Source: JBCCFX01 sp039029515 (GTDB taxonomy: Bacteria > Planctomycetota > Phycisphaerae > Phycisphaerales > SM1A02). From it: 12,796 bases of DNA. Below, piece by piece: positions 5,671 to 12,672 of this stretch (position 1 is the first letter of the stretch; every line of letters starts with the position of its first letter). Made by a program: the position numbers and the translations under genes. Location of the stretch: the NCBI GenBank assembly GCA_039029515.1, contig JBCCFX010000119.1, positions 1 to 12,796 of the forward strand, in the 5' to 3' direction. The notes under the pieces were generated by a model, which did not search any database, had not been told where the DNA came from, and worked only from the letters and a program-made list of their open reading frames with translations.

Positions 5671-6693
5671 ATGACGCATCCCACCATCCAGATTGATCGC
5701 GCGTGTGTTCGTTGCAAGTACAACCTTCGCGGCGTGCGTATCGGCAGCAATTGTCCGGAGTGCGGTCTGTCATCGAAGGTGCTCCACAAGGAAGAGTTGC
5801 GCTACTACGGGAAGGGCGACACCGGCGCATCAGCACGGAACTGCGCCACGTGTGGGCACAATCTGTCCGGCGTCGATCCGCAGGGATCATGCCCCGAATG
5901 CGGTACGTCGATCAGCGCCACGAAGTATCGGGATGATCCGCTCTCCAGCATGCCGCTCGATGTCATTCGGGCATTCCGGCTTGGTGGCTGGATCGCCGCA
6001 GTGTGCATGATGATGTCGATCGGTTGGATCGCGGCCACGATGATCCGATCGTTCCCGCCGCTCGTGGAGTCGCTGCCGTGGATCGTGATTGCTGCGATTT
6101 GGGTGTGGTCGGCGTTCCTGCTCACGCCCACCATGGCGGTGCGCGAAGCCGTCAGCCGAGGGTTTGGTGCACGAAGTCAATGGCGGACGATCGCCAGGTG
6201 GTCGCAACTCGCATGGATCGGATCCACATCGATCGCCGTGATCGATGCCGCAATCACATCACCGACGAGTGCTTCCGCGCTCGTACTTCAGGTGTTGGGT
6301 ATCGCGTCCATGGTGGTCGGCGTCATTGGTCTGGTCATGCTGCTTGTGCTCATGGAGCGCCTCGCGGAATGGGTACGCGATGATGTCGCCCAGCGGTCGT
6401 TCAACTGGGCGATCTGGGTCCTGCCGGTCTCGCTTGGCCTCGGTGTCGTGCAGCAGTCGTTTGGCATCTCTGGTCTCTTTGGACTGCTGACCGGCGGGAT
6501 CGTACTCCTTCAACTGTCCGCGATTGCGGCGATTCCATGGGGATTTCTGAGCCTCGCCCGCTCGTTGACGTATGCGGTGCTGCACGCTCATGAGGCTCGA
6601 GATCTCGAAGATCAGCGACGACGCCGACGAGCTGAGTACACTGATGAGGTTGCGGACAGCGTTTCCCGGATGGACGTCCGCAAGCACGCATAG
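5671..6693 (+). CDS. Membrane protein with two N-terminal Cys4 zinc ribbons
   Basis: Function unknown. The 340-residue product opens with two copies of the same zinc ribbon, each C-x2-C-x12-C-x2-C: Cys12/15/28/31 and Cys58/61/74/77. Both share the pattern C-x2-C-x-x-N-L-x-G and end in CPECG. Such doubled ribbons before membrane segments are common in planctomycete proteins of unknown role. About six hydrophobic segments follow, near residues 102-122, 128-148, 178-195, 200-225, 240-260 and 265-290, then a charged tail (RDLEDQRRRRRAE). The start at 5671 is the last Met before the first ribbon; an upstream Met at 5644 is possible. It follows purQ by 64 nt and precedes the oxidoreductase by 22 nt, so it is probably co-transcribed, but nothing links it to purine synthesis. 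Confidence 0.85.
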   Translation: MTHPTIQIDRACVRCKYNLRGVRIGSNCPECGLSSKVLHKEELRYYGKGDTGASARNCATCGHNLSGVDPQGSCPECGTSISATKYRDDPLSSMPLDVIRAFRLGGWIAAVCMMMSIGWIAATMIRSFPPLVESLPWIVIAAIWVWSAFLLTPTMAVREAVSRGFGARSQWRTIARWSQLAWIGSTSIAVIDAAITSPTSASALVLQVLGIASMVVGVIGLVMLLVLMERLAEWVRDDVAQRSFNWAIWVLPVSLGLGVVQQSFGISGLFGLLTGGIVLLQLSAIAAIPWGFLSLARSLTYAVLHAHEARDLEDQRRRRRAEYTDEVADSVSRMDVRKHA

Positions 6694-6715
6694 ACCGCGA
6701 GGAGCGAAGATCGCC

Positions 6716-7750
6716 ATGAGTTCGAGCAGCAAACTTCGGTGTGGTGTCATTGGTGTCGGTCGCATGGGTCGTCACCATGCACGGTTGTACGCCCAGAGCA
6801 ACGACACGGAACTCGTGGGCATCGTTGATACGAACCCCGAAACCTGTCAGTCGATTCTTGAACAGTGGGGCGGCGCATCGTTCAGCAGTGTCGATGCGCT
6901 CATCGACGCCGGCGTCGATGCGGTGACCATCGCGACCCCGACGACGTACCACCGTTCCGCCGCCGAACAGCTCCTCGATGCCGGCGTGTCGTGTCTCGTC
7001 GAGAAGCCACTCGCGCCGGATATCGAGCAGGGTCGCGAAATGGTTGAAGCGGCCGCGCGGTCTTCGGCGATTCTCCAGGTCGGCCACGTCGTGCGCTACG
7101 ATCCGGTGATGATGGCCATCCGTCGGCTCGACAACGTCGCTCCGCGTTTCATCGAGATGGTGCGCATCAGTCCGATGACATTCCGCAGCGTCGATGTCGG
7201 CGTGGTGCTCGACATGATGATTCATGACCTCGATCTGCTGCTGATGCTCGTTGGAAGCGAGCCGGAAGACATTCAGGCCAACGCGGTCAGCGTGATGGGT
7301 GAAGCGGAAGATGTCTGTAATGTTCGTCTGACCTTCCCGCCCGGACCAGATGGTGTGCGGTGCGTGGCCAACGTGACGGCAAGTCGATTGGCGCTGAAGA
7401 CCGAACGCAAGATTCGACTCATCAGTGAAGACACGTATGTCTCTGCTGACTTCGTTGCCGGCACCGGCACGGTGGTGCGCAAGACGGCGAACGAAGATCA
7501 GCTTGCCGATGTGCGCGAACGCCTGAAGGCCGGCGATGACCTTTCGAACATCGATTACCTCGATCTCGTCAACGTCGATGAATTGGATGTCCAGCCGGGC
7601 GAGCCGCTGAAACTGCAGTTGCAGTCGTTCGTGGATGCGATCCGCGCCAAGGAACAACCGCACGTCGATGCCCGCGCCGGCTTCGCTGCGGTTCGAACCG
7701 CCGAACGCATCATGGAAACCGCCCGCGCTGCCGGCGCGAGGATGGTGTAG
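6716..7750 (+). CDS. Gfo/Idh/MocA family oxidoreductase
   Basis: This is an NAD(P)-dependent dehydrogenase, probably acting on a sugar or nucleotide-sugar. The 344-residue product has the Rossmann motif GVIGVGRMGRHHARLY (Gly13, Gly15, Gly18), the acidic residue ending strand 2 (IVDTNPE), the family signature EKP at 96-98 in CLVEKPLA, and the C-terminal-domain motif D166-x3-H170 in VLDMMIHDLD, where the His is the likely catalytic residue. Relatives include UDP-GlcNAc 3-dehydrogenases of the WlbA/GnnA type, but I see no aminotransferase or acyltransferase neighbour to support that role. The frame is open from 6572, inside the previous gene; the start at 6716 has GAGGAG at 6699-6704. A composite intergenic repeat follows the stop. 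Confidence 0.92.
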   Translation: MSSSSKLRCGVIGVGRMGRHHARLYAQSNDTELVGIVDTNPETCQSILEQWGGASFSSVDALIDAGVDAVTIATPTTYHRSAAEQLLDAGVSCLVEKPLAPDIEQGREMVEAAARSSAILQVGHVVRYDPVMMAIRRLDNVAPRFIEMVRISPMTFRSVDVGVVLDMMIHDLDLLLMLVGSEPEDIQANAVSVMGEAEDVCNVRLTFPPGPDGVRCVANVTASRLALKTERKIRLISEDTYVSADFVAGTGTVVRKTANEDQLADVRERLKAGDDLSNIDYLDLVNVDELDVQPGEPLKLQLQSFVDAIRAKEQPHVDARAGFAAVRTAERIMETARAAGARMV

Positions 7751-7753
7751 ACC

Positions 7754-7842
7754 GTTGATCGTTGTCCGTTTGTCGTTCTCCGTGCTTTGGAAAGCGGCGG
7801 CTAACGACTCCGACGGACAACGGAAAACGGTTAACGGTCAAC
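7754..7842. repeat. Imperfect inverted repeat made of heptamers
   Basis: The arms 7754-7783 and 7813-7842 pair at 24 of 30 positions. Each arm is itself a 7-bp quasi-tandem array. The right arm reads ACGGACA, ACGGAAA, ACGGTTA, ACGGTCA; the left arm, read on the minus strand, reads ACGGAGA, ACGACAA, ACGGACA, ACGATCA. Between them lies a 29-nt core with a small hairpin (GCTTT-GG-AAAGC, 7784-7795). The element begins 4 nt after the oxidoreductase stop codon. Confidence 0.85.
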
Positions 7843-7851
7843 TTCATACGA

Positions 7852-7882
7852 CAACGCTCCCGGGACGGACCCGAGAGCGTTG
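7852..7882. terminator. Strong stem-loop between convergent genes, likely bidirectional transcription end
   Basis: CAACGCTCCCGGG (7852-7864) pairs with CCCGAGAGCGTTG (7870-7882) in 12 of 13 positions (one C-A mismatch) around the loop ACGGA. It lies between the oxidoreductase (plus strand) and the dockerin-like gene (minus strand). Neither flank has a U-tract, so intrinsic termination is not certain; RNA 3'-end protection is an alternative. Confidence 0.6.
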
Positions 7883-7920
7883 CATCAACGATGGCTGGTT
7901 GTGCATGGCCGGTTCGGTGA

Positions 7921-8988
7921 TCAGCCTCGCAGGTTGATACCGAGACCAGCGGGATACTGCTTCGACAGGGCATCGAGCACGCGGCTCTTCTCACCTGCGT
8001 TGTCGGTCAGCTTGCTCACGATGTCCTGAATGTTCACCGGCGGACGCTTCCCGTATCCAACGTCTTCAAGACGGCTATGAATATTGCCGGCAAGCTGCTC
8101 GGCCCGCTTCGCCTGAATCGAGCTGTCCTGGCGTGCGAACAAATCCTCCAGGCGACCAATCGCAGCACGTGCGCTGGGATTGCCTGATGTGTTCTCGCTG
8201 ATGAAGTCGTTGATCTGTGTCGGCACTGACGTGAAGCCGGCCAATGAGAGTCGTTCGAACATCATGTCGGCGATCTTCGTGGCGAGTTCACCTGGTGCGA
8301 GCGATGTGTCGTCAACAAGCGTGCTTGCAAACGATGGCTGTGCAGCACCATCCGCTCGCAGCGGGGCTTCGGCGGTCGGTTCGTTGTTGCCGTTCAGAAC
8401 GTCGACGACGTTGGTTGCGACATCAACGCCGCCGGCACGCGTCGGGTTGGTCACGACATCATTGCTCGGCGTCTCACTGAGAACGTCCACGATGGTCGTG
8501 GCGACGCTCGGCGTATCCGCTCGGGTCGGGACCGCCGTCACGTCGCTTGTCGGCGTGGAGTCGATCACGTCCGCCGCGAGGTCCGCGGCTGAAGTGTCAG
8601 TGAGCGCTGTCCGGGCAACGGTGTTGATCGTGGGCTCATCCGCCGGGTTGTCGGCGTCCGCATCGCGTTCGGCCATACGGTTGAGCAGTTCGAGCATGTC
8701 GTCGATGTTGACCACGCCGTTGCCGTTGAGGTCATACTCGAGGTTCTGCTCGGCGATCGCCGCTCGCATACCTTCCGGCGTGTAGAACGAATCCGGATCC
8801 AGCGGACGATCCAGCTCGACTTTCGTCAGCTCGTCGCTGCGCATGACCGGCGGCAGCGTGCCGGGCGCTTCGGTGGTCGCCGCATTGGGCTCACCCGAAG
8901 GCAGCGAGTTGGCCGGTAGAGAACGAGTCCCCTTGGGATTCGTGGTGAAGTTGTAGTCCTGAAGCGACTGTACGCCGTTGATGTTCAT
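7921..8988 (-). CDS. Dockerin-like EF-hand protein with low-complexity repeats
   Basis: Function unknown. The 355-residue product has one dockerin-type calcium loop at 86-97 (D86, N88, N90, V92, N94, D97 in the canonical 1-3-5-7-9-12 positions), followed by the helix MLELLNRM. A full type I dockerin has two such loops, and only one is seen. Residues 137-227 form about three and a third imperfect repeats of 25-30 residues with the pattern VAT-x2-VDVL ... TPxxDV ... PTRA. The C-terminal third is a different, mostly helical-looking region. The N-terminus MNINGVQSLQDYNF is not a signal peptide. The frame extends upstream to 9189, but an AGGAG (plus strand 8997-9001) lies 8 nt before the ATG at 8988, which fixes the start. 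It is the last gene of a minus-strand run after rlmE. Confidence 0.8.
   Translation of the reverse strand: MNINGVQSLQDYNFTTNPKGTRSLPANSLPSGEPNAATTEAPGTLPPVMRSDELTKVELDRPLDPDSFYTPEGMRAAIAEQNLEYDLNGNGVVNIDDMLELLNRMAERDADADNPADEPTINTVARTALTDTSAADLAADVIDSTPTSDVTAVPTRADTPSVATTIVDVLSETPSNDVVTNPTRAGGVDVATNVVDVLNGNNEPTAEAPLRADGAAQPSFASTLVDDTSLAPGELATKIADMMFERLSLAGFTSVPTQINDFISENTSGNPSARAAIGRLEDLFARQDSSIQAKRAEQLAGNIHSRLEDVGYGKRPPVNIQDIVSKLTDNAGEKSRVLDALSKQYPAGLGINLRG
8308..8580 (-). repeat. Protein-coding imperfect repeats within the dockerin-like gene
   Basis: This stretch encodes residues 137-227 as units at 137-161, 162-189, 190-219 and a partial unit from 220. The shared core is V-A-T-x-x-V-D-V-L, then about 10 residues rich in T, P, N and D, then PTRA or PLRA. 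The units have diverged in length (25, 28, 30), so this is an old duplication rather than a fresh tandem expansion. Confidence 0.7.
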
Positions 8989-9201
8989 CGTGGAATCTCC
9001 TGATCGACTATTCGATCGTGTCACGGCCGACGCTGTGGTGATCCGGTCCGGACACACCGCGCCTGCTGACTCCTTCGACGTTGCAATGGGTGTGCCATCA
9101 CGCAAAGGTCGCACAAACGGAACTGAATCCGTGCGGACCGGTGGCCATCGCGATCGCTGCGCGACTTTCGCGCGGCATCCGCAGCGCATGCGGCATCAAT
9201 T

Positions 9202-9216
9202 GCGCAAGAGTTGCGC
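9202..9216. terminator. Short hairpin at the rlmE stop
   Basis: GCGCAA (9202-9207), loop GAG, TTGCGC (9211-9216): a perfect 6-bp stem directly after the rlmE stop codon (9217-9219 on the plus strand). There is no U-tract, and the stem is short, so it is a weak candidate for a transcript end. Confidence 0.3.
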
Positions 9217-9897
9217 CTACGACCCCCAGCCGGTCGATGGCTTCCGTTTCGGCAGTTCGAACGGCATGTCGTCCTGCTCGTCGCCCGATTCCCCGGCATC
9301 GCCTCGATACCCCGTCGCCACGATGTACATCTCGTTGGAGATCGATCGGGAGGCTTTTGGCTTCGCGCCGCGAACGCGATCGAAGCTCGCCTGTACTCGA
9401 CTCATCAGTGTGGGATACGCTTCGCCTTCGAAGACTTTCATCACAAGCGGGCCGCCGACTTTGAGCCATGTCGGCGCAAGGTCGAGCAGCGCTTCGCACA
9501 ACCGAATCGATCCGTGATGATCGACGATCCTGTCGCCGGTGGTGTTTGGTGCCATGTCCGACATGATGGCGTCGAAGCGTTGTGCAGGTCTGATCGCCTC
9601 GAGGATGACATCCACATCCATGGCGCGCATGTCCATCTCGAACGTCCGCACGTTATCGTGCCGAAACTGGTGCTGAATCGCCTTGAGATCAACACCAATG
9701 ACCGTGCCCTTCGGGCCGACACGATCGCTGATGACCTGAAGCCACGAACCTGGCGCAGCGCCGGCATCAAGCACGGTCATGCCGCGCTTGAGCATGCCGC
9801 GCTTGTCATCGATCTCGATGAGCTTGTACGCCGCGCGCGACAGATAGCCATCGCGCTTCGCTTGCTTGAAGTAATGGTCGTGGAGTTCACGCTGCAT
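9217..9897 (-). CDS. rlmE: 23S rRNA (uridine-2'-O)-methyltransferase
   Basis: RlmE (FtsJ/RrmJ) methylates the 2'-OH of U2552 in the A loop of 23S rRNA using S-adenosylmethionine, a late step of 50S assembly. The 226-residue product has the full K-D-K-E tetrad: Lys25 (SRAAYKL), Asp114 (MSDMAPNTTG), Lys154 (VMKVFEG) and Glu189 (SNEMYIVATG). The SAM-binding motif is VLDAGAAPGSWLQV (42-55), with the acidic GVDLK (68-72). The N-terminus RELHDHYFKQAKRDGYLSRAAYKL matches the family, so the Met at 9897 is accepted although no Shine-Dalgarno is visible. A short acidic and basic tail extends beyond the family core. It lies 21 nt downstream of the lipoprotein gene and is probably co-transcribed with it. 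Confidence 0.96.
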   Translation of the reverse strand: MQRELHDHYFKQAKRDGYLSRAAYKLIEIDDKRGMLKRGMTVLDAGAAPGSWLQVISDRVGPKGTVIGVDLKAIQHQFRHDNVRTFEMDMRAMDVDVILEAIRPAQRFDAIMSDMAPNTTGDRIVDHHGSIRLCEALLDLAPTWLKVGGPLVMKVFEGEAYPTLMSRVQASFDRVRGAKPKASRSISNEMYIVATGYRGDAGESGDEQDDMPFELPKRKPSTGWGS

Positions 9898-9918
9898 CGA
9901 TGCAGTGTGAGCGATGAA

Positions 9919-10686
9919 TCACGAATCGTAAAGCAGCCGGCTGTAGACCATCTCAGGCTGGGCCACGACTTCGATGCGAATCGGGCCATCCACGGTCCGC
10001 AGAATGACGCTGTTGGCGCCATTATTCAGCTGGGCCTGGAAGCTCTCATCATTGGTATCCGAGAAGATTCGCAGGTCGCCGCGATTCACATGGTGATAGA
10101 TCGAGCCGTTCACGACCTTCGCATCAAAGCGAGCGGTCGATTCCGATCGAGTCAGGTATGCGATGCCGCCACCGTTGTTGATGATCGTCACCGGCTTGGT
10201 CATCGGGACGCGCGTCTTGACCTGCACGTTTCCGTTTGACGTCTGAATGTCAACTTCGCCCTCTGCTCGAATCGCAACCACATCGCCGTCATCGGTCAGG
10301 ATGCGCACGCCATCGATCTCCGGCACATCGATGTGAATATCAACGCTCTGGAAGTTCGGCTCGACGTGGGTCGTGTTCGTGCGGATCTGAAGCCTCTGTC
10401 CGAGTTCGCCCGGCACCAGAGAGACCGACGTATCGATCGATGCGAGTGATGCCCGCGCTTCGTCGCCGCGGTCGAAGCCGTGCTCGCCTCGACGAACCAT
10501 CTTGACCTCGGCGATGTCGCGTCGCGGATCGGCCTTGAGGATGACATCGCCGCGGAAGTTCTGCACATCGATCTCGAGCGGGCCACCGACCTCCATCTGG
10601 TAGACCTCACTGGCCGACGGACCCATACTGCAACCGACGAGTCCGCACGCGGTCAGTACACACAGCAACATCATGAGTCGACGCAT
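9919..10686 (-). CDS. Lipoprotein with beta-repeat, DUF4097-like character
   Basis: Function unknown. The 255-residue product has a short charged N-terminus (MRR), a hydrophobic stretch and a lipobox LVGC with the lipidated Cys19, so it should be anchored to a membrane facing the periplasm. The +2 residue is Ser. The rest is rich in short alternating strands with recurring GDV, NGN and DGDV turns (LEIDVQNFRGDVILKA, VRILTDDGDVVAIRA, VDIQTSNGNVQVKT, VVNGSIYHHVNRGDLRI), as in the right-handed beta folds of DUF4097-type putative adhesins; that family assignment is from memory and tentative. A GGAG lies 6 nt before the ATG (10693-10696), which supports the start. It is the first gene of the minus-strand run and is divergent from the esterase. 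Confidence 0.82.
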   Translation of the reverse strand: MRRLMMLLCVLTACGLVGCSMGPSASEVYQMEVGGPLEIDVQNFRGDVILKADPRRDIAEVKMVRRGEHGFDRGDEARASLASIDTSVSLVPGELGQRLQIRTNTTHVEPNFQSVDIHIDVPEIDGVRILTDDGDVVAIRAEGEVDIQTSNGNVQVKTRVPMTKPVTIINNGGGIAYLTRSESTARFDAKVVNGSIYHHVNRGDLRIFSDTNDESFQAQLNNGANSVILRTVDGPIRIEVVAQPEMVYSRLLYDS

Positions 10687-10765
10687 GGTGATCTCCGTCC
10701 AATCGAAGGGCGTGCCCCGTGCACGTGGCGAATCGCCGCCAATCCCGCCGGGTTTCGCCGGTCTG

Positions 10766-10794
10766 AACCCCGGTAAGAACCCCGGTAAGAACCC
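10766..10794. repeat. 12-bp tandem direct repeat in the divergent promoter region
   Basis: AACCCCGGTAAG occurs twice head to tail (10766-10777 and 10778-10789), followed by AACCC. It lies inside the 219-bp gap between the lipoprotein and esterase starts, near its middle. The 12-bp spacing places copies on roughly the same helix face, so a repeated operator is conceivable; no known site is recognised. I could not assign promoters in the gap. Confidence 0.6.
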
Positions 10795-10905
10795 AGATAC
10801 TATCGGCCGCCCCGCGCGGCTCCATGCGGAGAATTCGCGGGCTCCCTACGATTGTTCCGCGTGAATCTCCTCCTTTGAAGACCTGAGCCCCCGGAAACCG
10901 CCCTG

Positions 10906-12429
10906 ATGCCGAACCGAACCCTCGCTGCCGCCGCCCTCCTGACCCTCGCCCTTGCCCCGGCGACCGTTCAGGCGGATACCTACACCGTTCGGCTTGATCC
11001 GTCCGTCGCCACCGCGAACCAGAGCGGCCGGCTGATTCTCTTCTTCGCGACCGAGTCCCTGCCGCAACAACGCCGTGTGCAGCCGATCCAGGCGCCGTTC
11101 TTCAGCAAGCCGCAGCCGATCGCATCAATGGATGTCGAGGACTGGAAACCGGGCACGACGATCACGATTGAGAACCCGACGATCGTCTGGCCGGGACCGC
11201 TCGAGGACATCGAAGGCGAAGTCCGCGTGCAGGCACTGCTTGACGTCGACAACACCGAGCGCTCACACCGCGCGGGTCCCGGCAACCTGGTGTCCGACAT
11301 GATGACCATCAAGCTGACGCGCGAGCTTGATGAGTCGATCTCGTTGAATCTCACCGAGCGACTTGAACCGGAAGAACTGCCAGAGAACACCGATCGCCTG
11401 CACTGGCTCACGATGAAGAGCCCGACGTTGTCCTCGTTCGCCGGCCACGATGTCTACCACCGCGCGGGGTTGATTCTCCCGGCGGATTTCGAAGAAGACC
11501 CGAAGCGCACGTGGCCCGCGGTGTATCACATTCCCGGCTACGGCGGTCGTCACACGATGGCATCGTATTACGTCCGCGCCGCTGATAATCTTCCGCCGGC
11601 CGTGCACATCTTCCTCGATGCAGAAGCGCCGCTCGGGCATCACGGCTTCGTGGACTCTGCGAACAACGGTCCGCGCGCGACCGCGTTCATCGAGGAGTTC
11701 ATTCCGTACCTCGAACGCTCGTATCGCCTGCGCGCAGAAGCAAAGGCACGCATCGTCACCGGTCATTCCTCCGGTGGTTGGTCGAGTCTCTGGTTGCAGT
11801 TGAAGTATCCCGACACGTTCGGTGCCTGCTGGTCGAGTGCGCCGGATCCTGTGTGTTTCACGGAATTCGGCGTGGTCAACATCTATGACGATGCAAACAT
11901 GTTCGCCAACGGCGATGGTGAAAAGCATCCGAGCATGCGCCGCACGTATCGCGATGGCCGATCACTTGTGCGCATGACGATTGAAGAAGAGAACGGCATG
12001 GAATGGGCGATCCAGCCGGATGGCGCATCGGGCCAGCAGTGGGATGCGTGGGAAGCCATGTTTTCGCCGCGTAATCCGAAGACGAATCTCCCCAAGCCGT
12101 TGTACGACCCGCGCACCGGGGTGATCGACAAAGATGTTGCGAACGCATGGAAGCCGTTCGACATTCACCTGCTGGTGCGCGAGAACTGGGATCAGTACGG
12201 ACCGATCATGGCGAAGCGTGTGCGCCTGGTGTGCGGCGACGTCGATTCGTTCTATCTCGAACGCGCGGTGAAGGAACTCAAGGCGACGTTCGATGCCAGG
12301 CGCGGCGACATGGCCGGCGATGGGTACATCGAATTGATCCCCGGCGCTGATCACGGCGGCGCGGCCGCGCAGTCACGACAACGCTTCCGCGATGAGATGA
12401 CGGCGTATCTGGAAGGGATTGACGAGTAG
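10906..12429 (+). CDS. Secreted esterase-family alpha/beta hydrolase
   Basis: This is a putative esterase of the esterase D / enterochelin-esterase-like fold; the substrate is unknown. The 507-residue product starts with a signal peptide (MPNRTLAAAALLTLALAPATVQA, likely cut after Ala23). An N-terminal beta-rich domain covers about 24-170. The hydrolase domain follows: AVYHIPGYGGRH is the strand and oxyanion region, GHSSGG places the nucleophile at Ser288 (GxSxG, 286-290), the acid is probably Asp447 in GDVDSFYL, and His483 lies in GADHGG. All three triad residues are present. The start at 10906 has no strong Shine-Dalgarno (GGAAA about 10 nt upstream). It is divergent from the lipoprotein gene. 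A heptamer array begins 1 nt after its stop codon. Confidence 0.88.
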   Translation: MPNRTLAAAALLTLALAPATVQADTYTVRLDPSVATANQSGRLILFFATESLPQQRRVQPIQAPFFSKPQPIASMDVEDWKPGTTITIENPTIVWPGPLEDIEGEVRVQALLDVDNTERSHRAGPGNLVSDMMTIKLTRELDESISLNLTERLEPEELPENTDRLHWLTMKSPTLSSFAGHDVYHRAGLILPADFEEDPKRTWPAVYHIPGYGGRHTMASYYVRAADNLPPAVHIFLDAEAPLGHHGFVDSANNGPRATAFIEEFIPYLERSYRLRAEAKARIVTGHSSGGWSSLWLQLKYPDTFGACWSSAPDPVCFTEFGVVNIYDDANMFANGDGEKHPSMRRTYRDGRSLVRMTIEEENGMEWAIQPDGASGQQWDAWEAMFSPRNPKTNLPKPLYDPRTGVIDKDVANAWKPFDIHLLVRENWDQYGPIMAKRVRLVCGDVDSFYLERAVKELKATFDARRGDMAGDGYIELIPGADHGGAAAQSRQRFRDEMTAYLEGIDE

Positions 12430-12430
12430 G

Positions 12431-12465
12431 GATTGGGGATTGGGGATTCGGGATTCGGGGTTCGG
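12431..12465 (+). repeat. Heptamer tandem array, GATTCGG family (locus 3)
   Basis: Five units read GATTGGG, GATTGGG, GATTCGG, GATTCGG and GGTTCGG, starting 1 nt after the esterase stop (12427-12429). Unlike loci 1 and 2, no GTAG hairpin follows: the sequence switches directly into AT-rich DNA. It is either a solo array or one whose hairpin partner was lost at the junction. Confidence 0.85.
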
Positions 12466-12466
12466 T

Positions 12467-12590
12467 TGACAATCATACCATCCAAAACAGCCCGACATGC
12501 AAAACAATGCTAAAACGCAATATCTCTGCATTAAAATCCGTTTAAAACGACCAACAATGCTAAAACTTCCATGTTTAACCTATAATTGAC
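12467..12590 (+). repeat. Direct repeat copy A (206-bp offset)
   Basis: It aligns without gaps to 12673-12796 at 99 of 124 positions, counted by hand. The best conserved parts are TGACAATCAT, GCTAAAACG, ATATCTC and CGTTTAAAACG, and TCCATGTTTAA. Within the copy, AACAATGCTAAAAC occurs at 12503 and again 50 bp later at 12553. Confidence 0.88.
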
Positions 12591-12672
12591 CAATAATTCC
12601 ATATACTTGCAATATGTATGATGATCAAATCTAACATTTCAGATAGCTGTTCTCCTGAACTGGAATTGTTGG
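12590..12672. repeat. Short inverted repeat in the spacer between the direct repeats
   Basis: CCAATAATTCC (12590-12600) and GGAATTGTTGG (12662-12672) are inverted with 10 of 11 matches and enclose 61 bp of AT-rich sequence. They lie between the two direct repeat copies, touching copy A and abutting copy B. By size they could be ends of a very small insertion, or a chance match in low-complexity DNA. Confidence 0.5.

Noticed and set aside
6401..7663. Minus-strand open frame of 420 codons opposite the oxidoreductase
   Set aside because: The plus-strand gene has clear Rossmann and EKP motifs; the antisense product is His- and Arg-rich with no family features.
12466..12494. Sigma-70 promoter starting with TTGACA at 12466
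   Set aside because: No TATAAT-like hexamer occurs at 16-18 bp, and the equivalent position in repeat copy B reads GTGACA.
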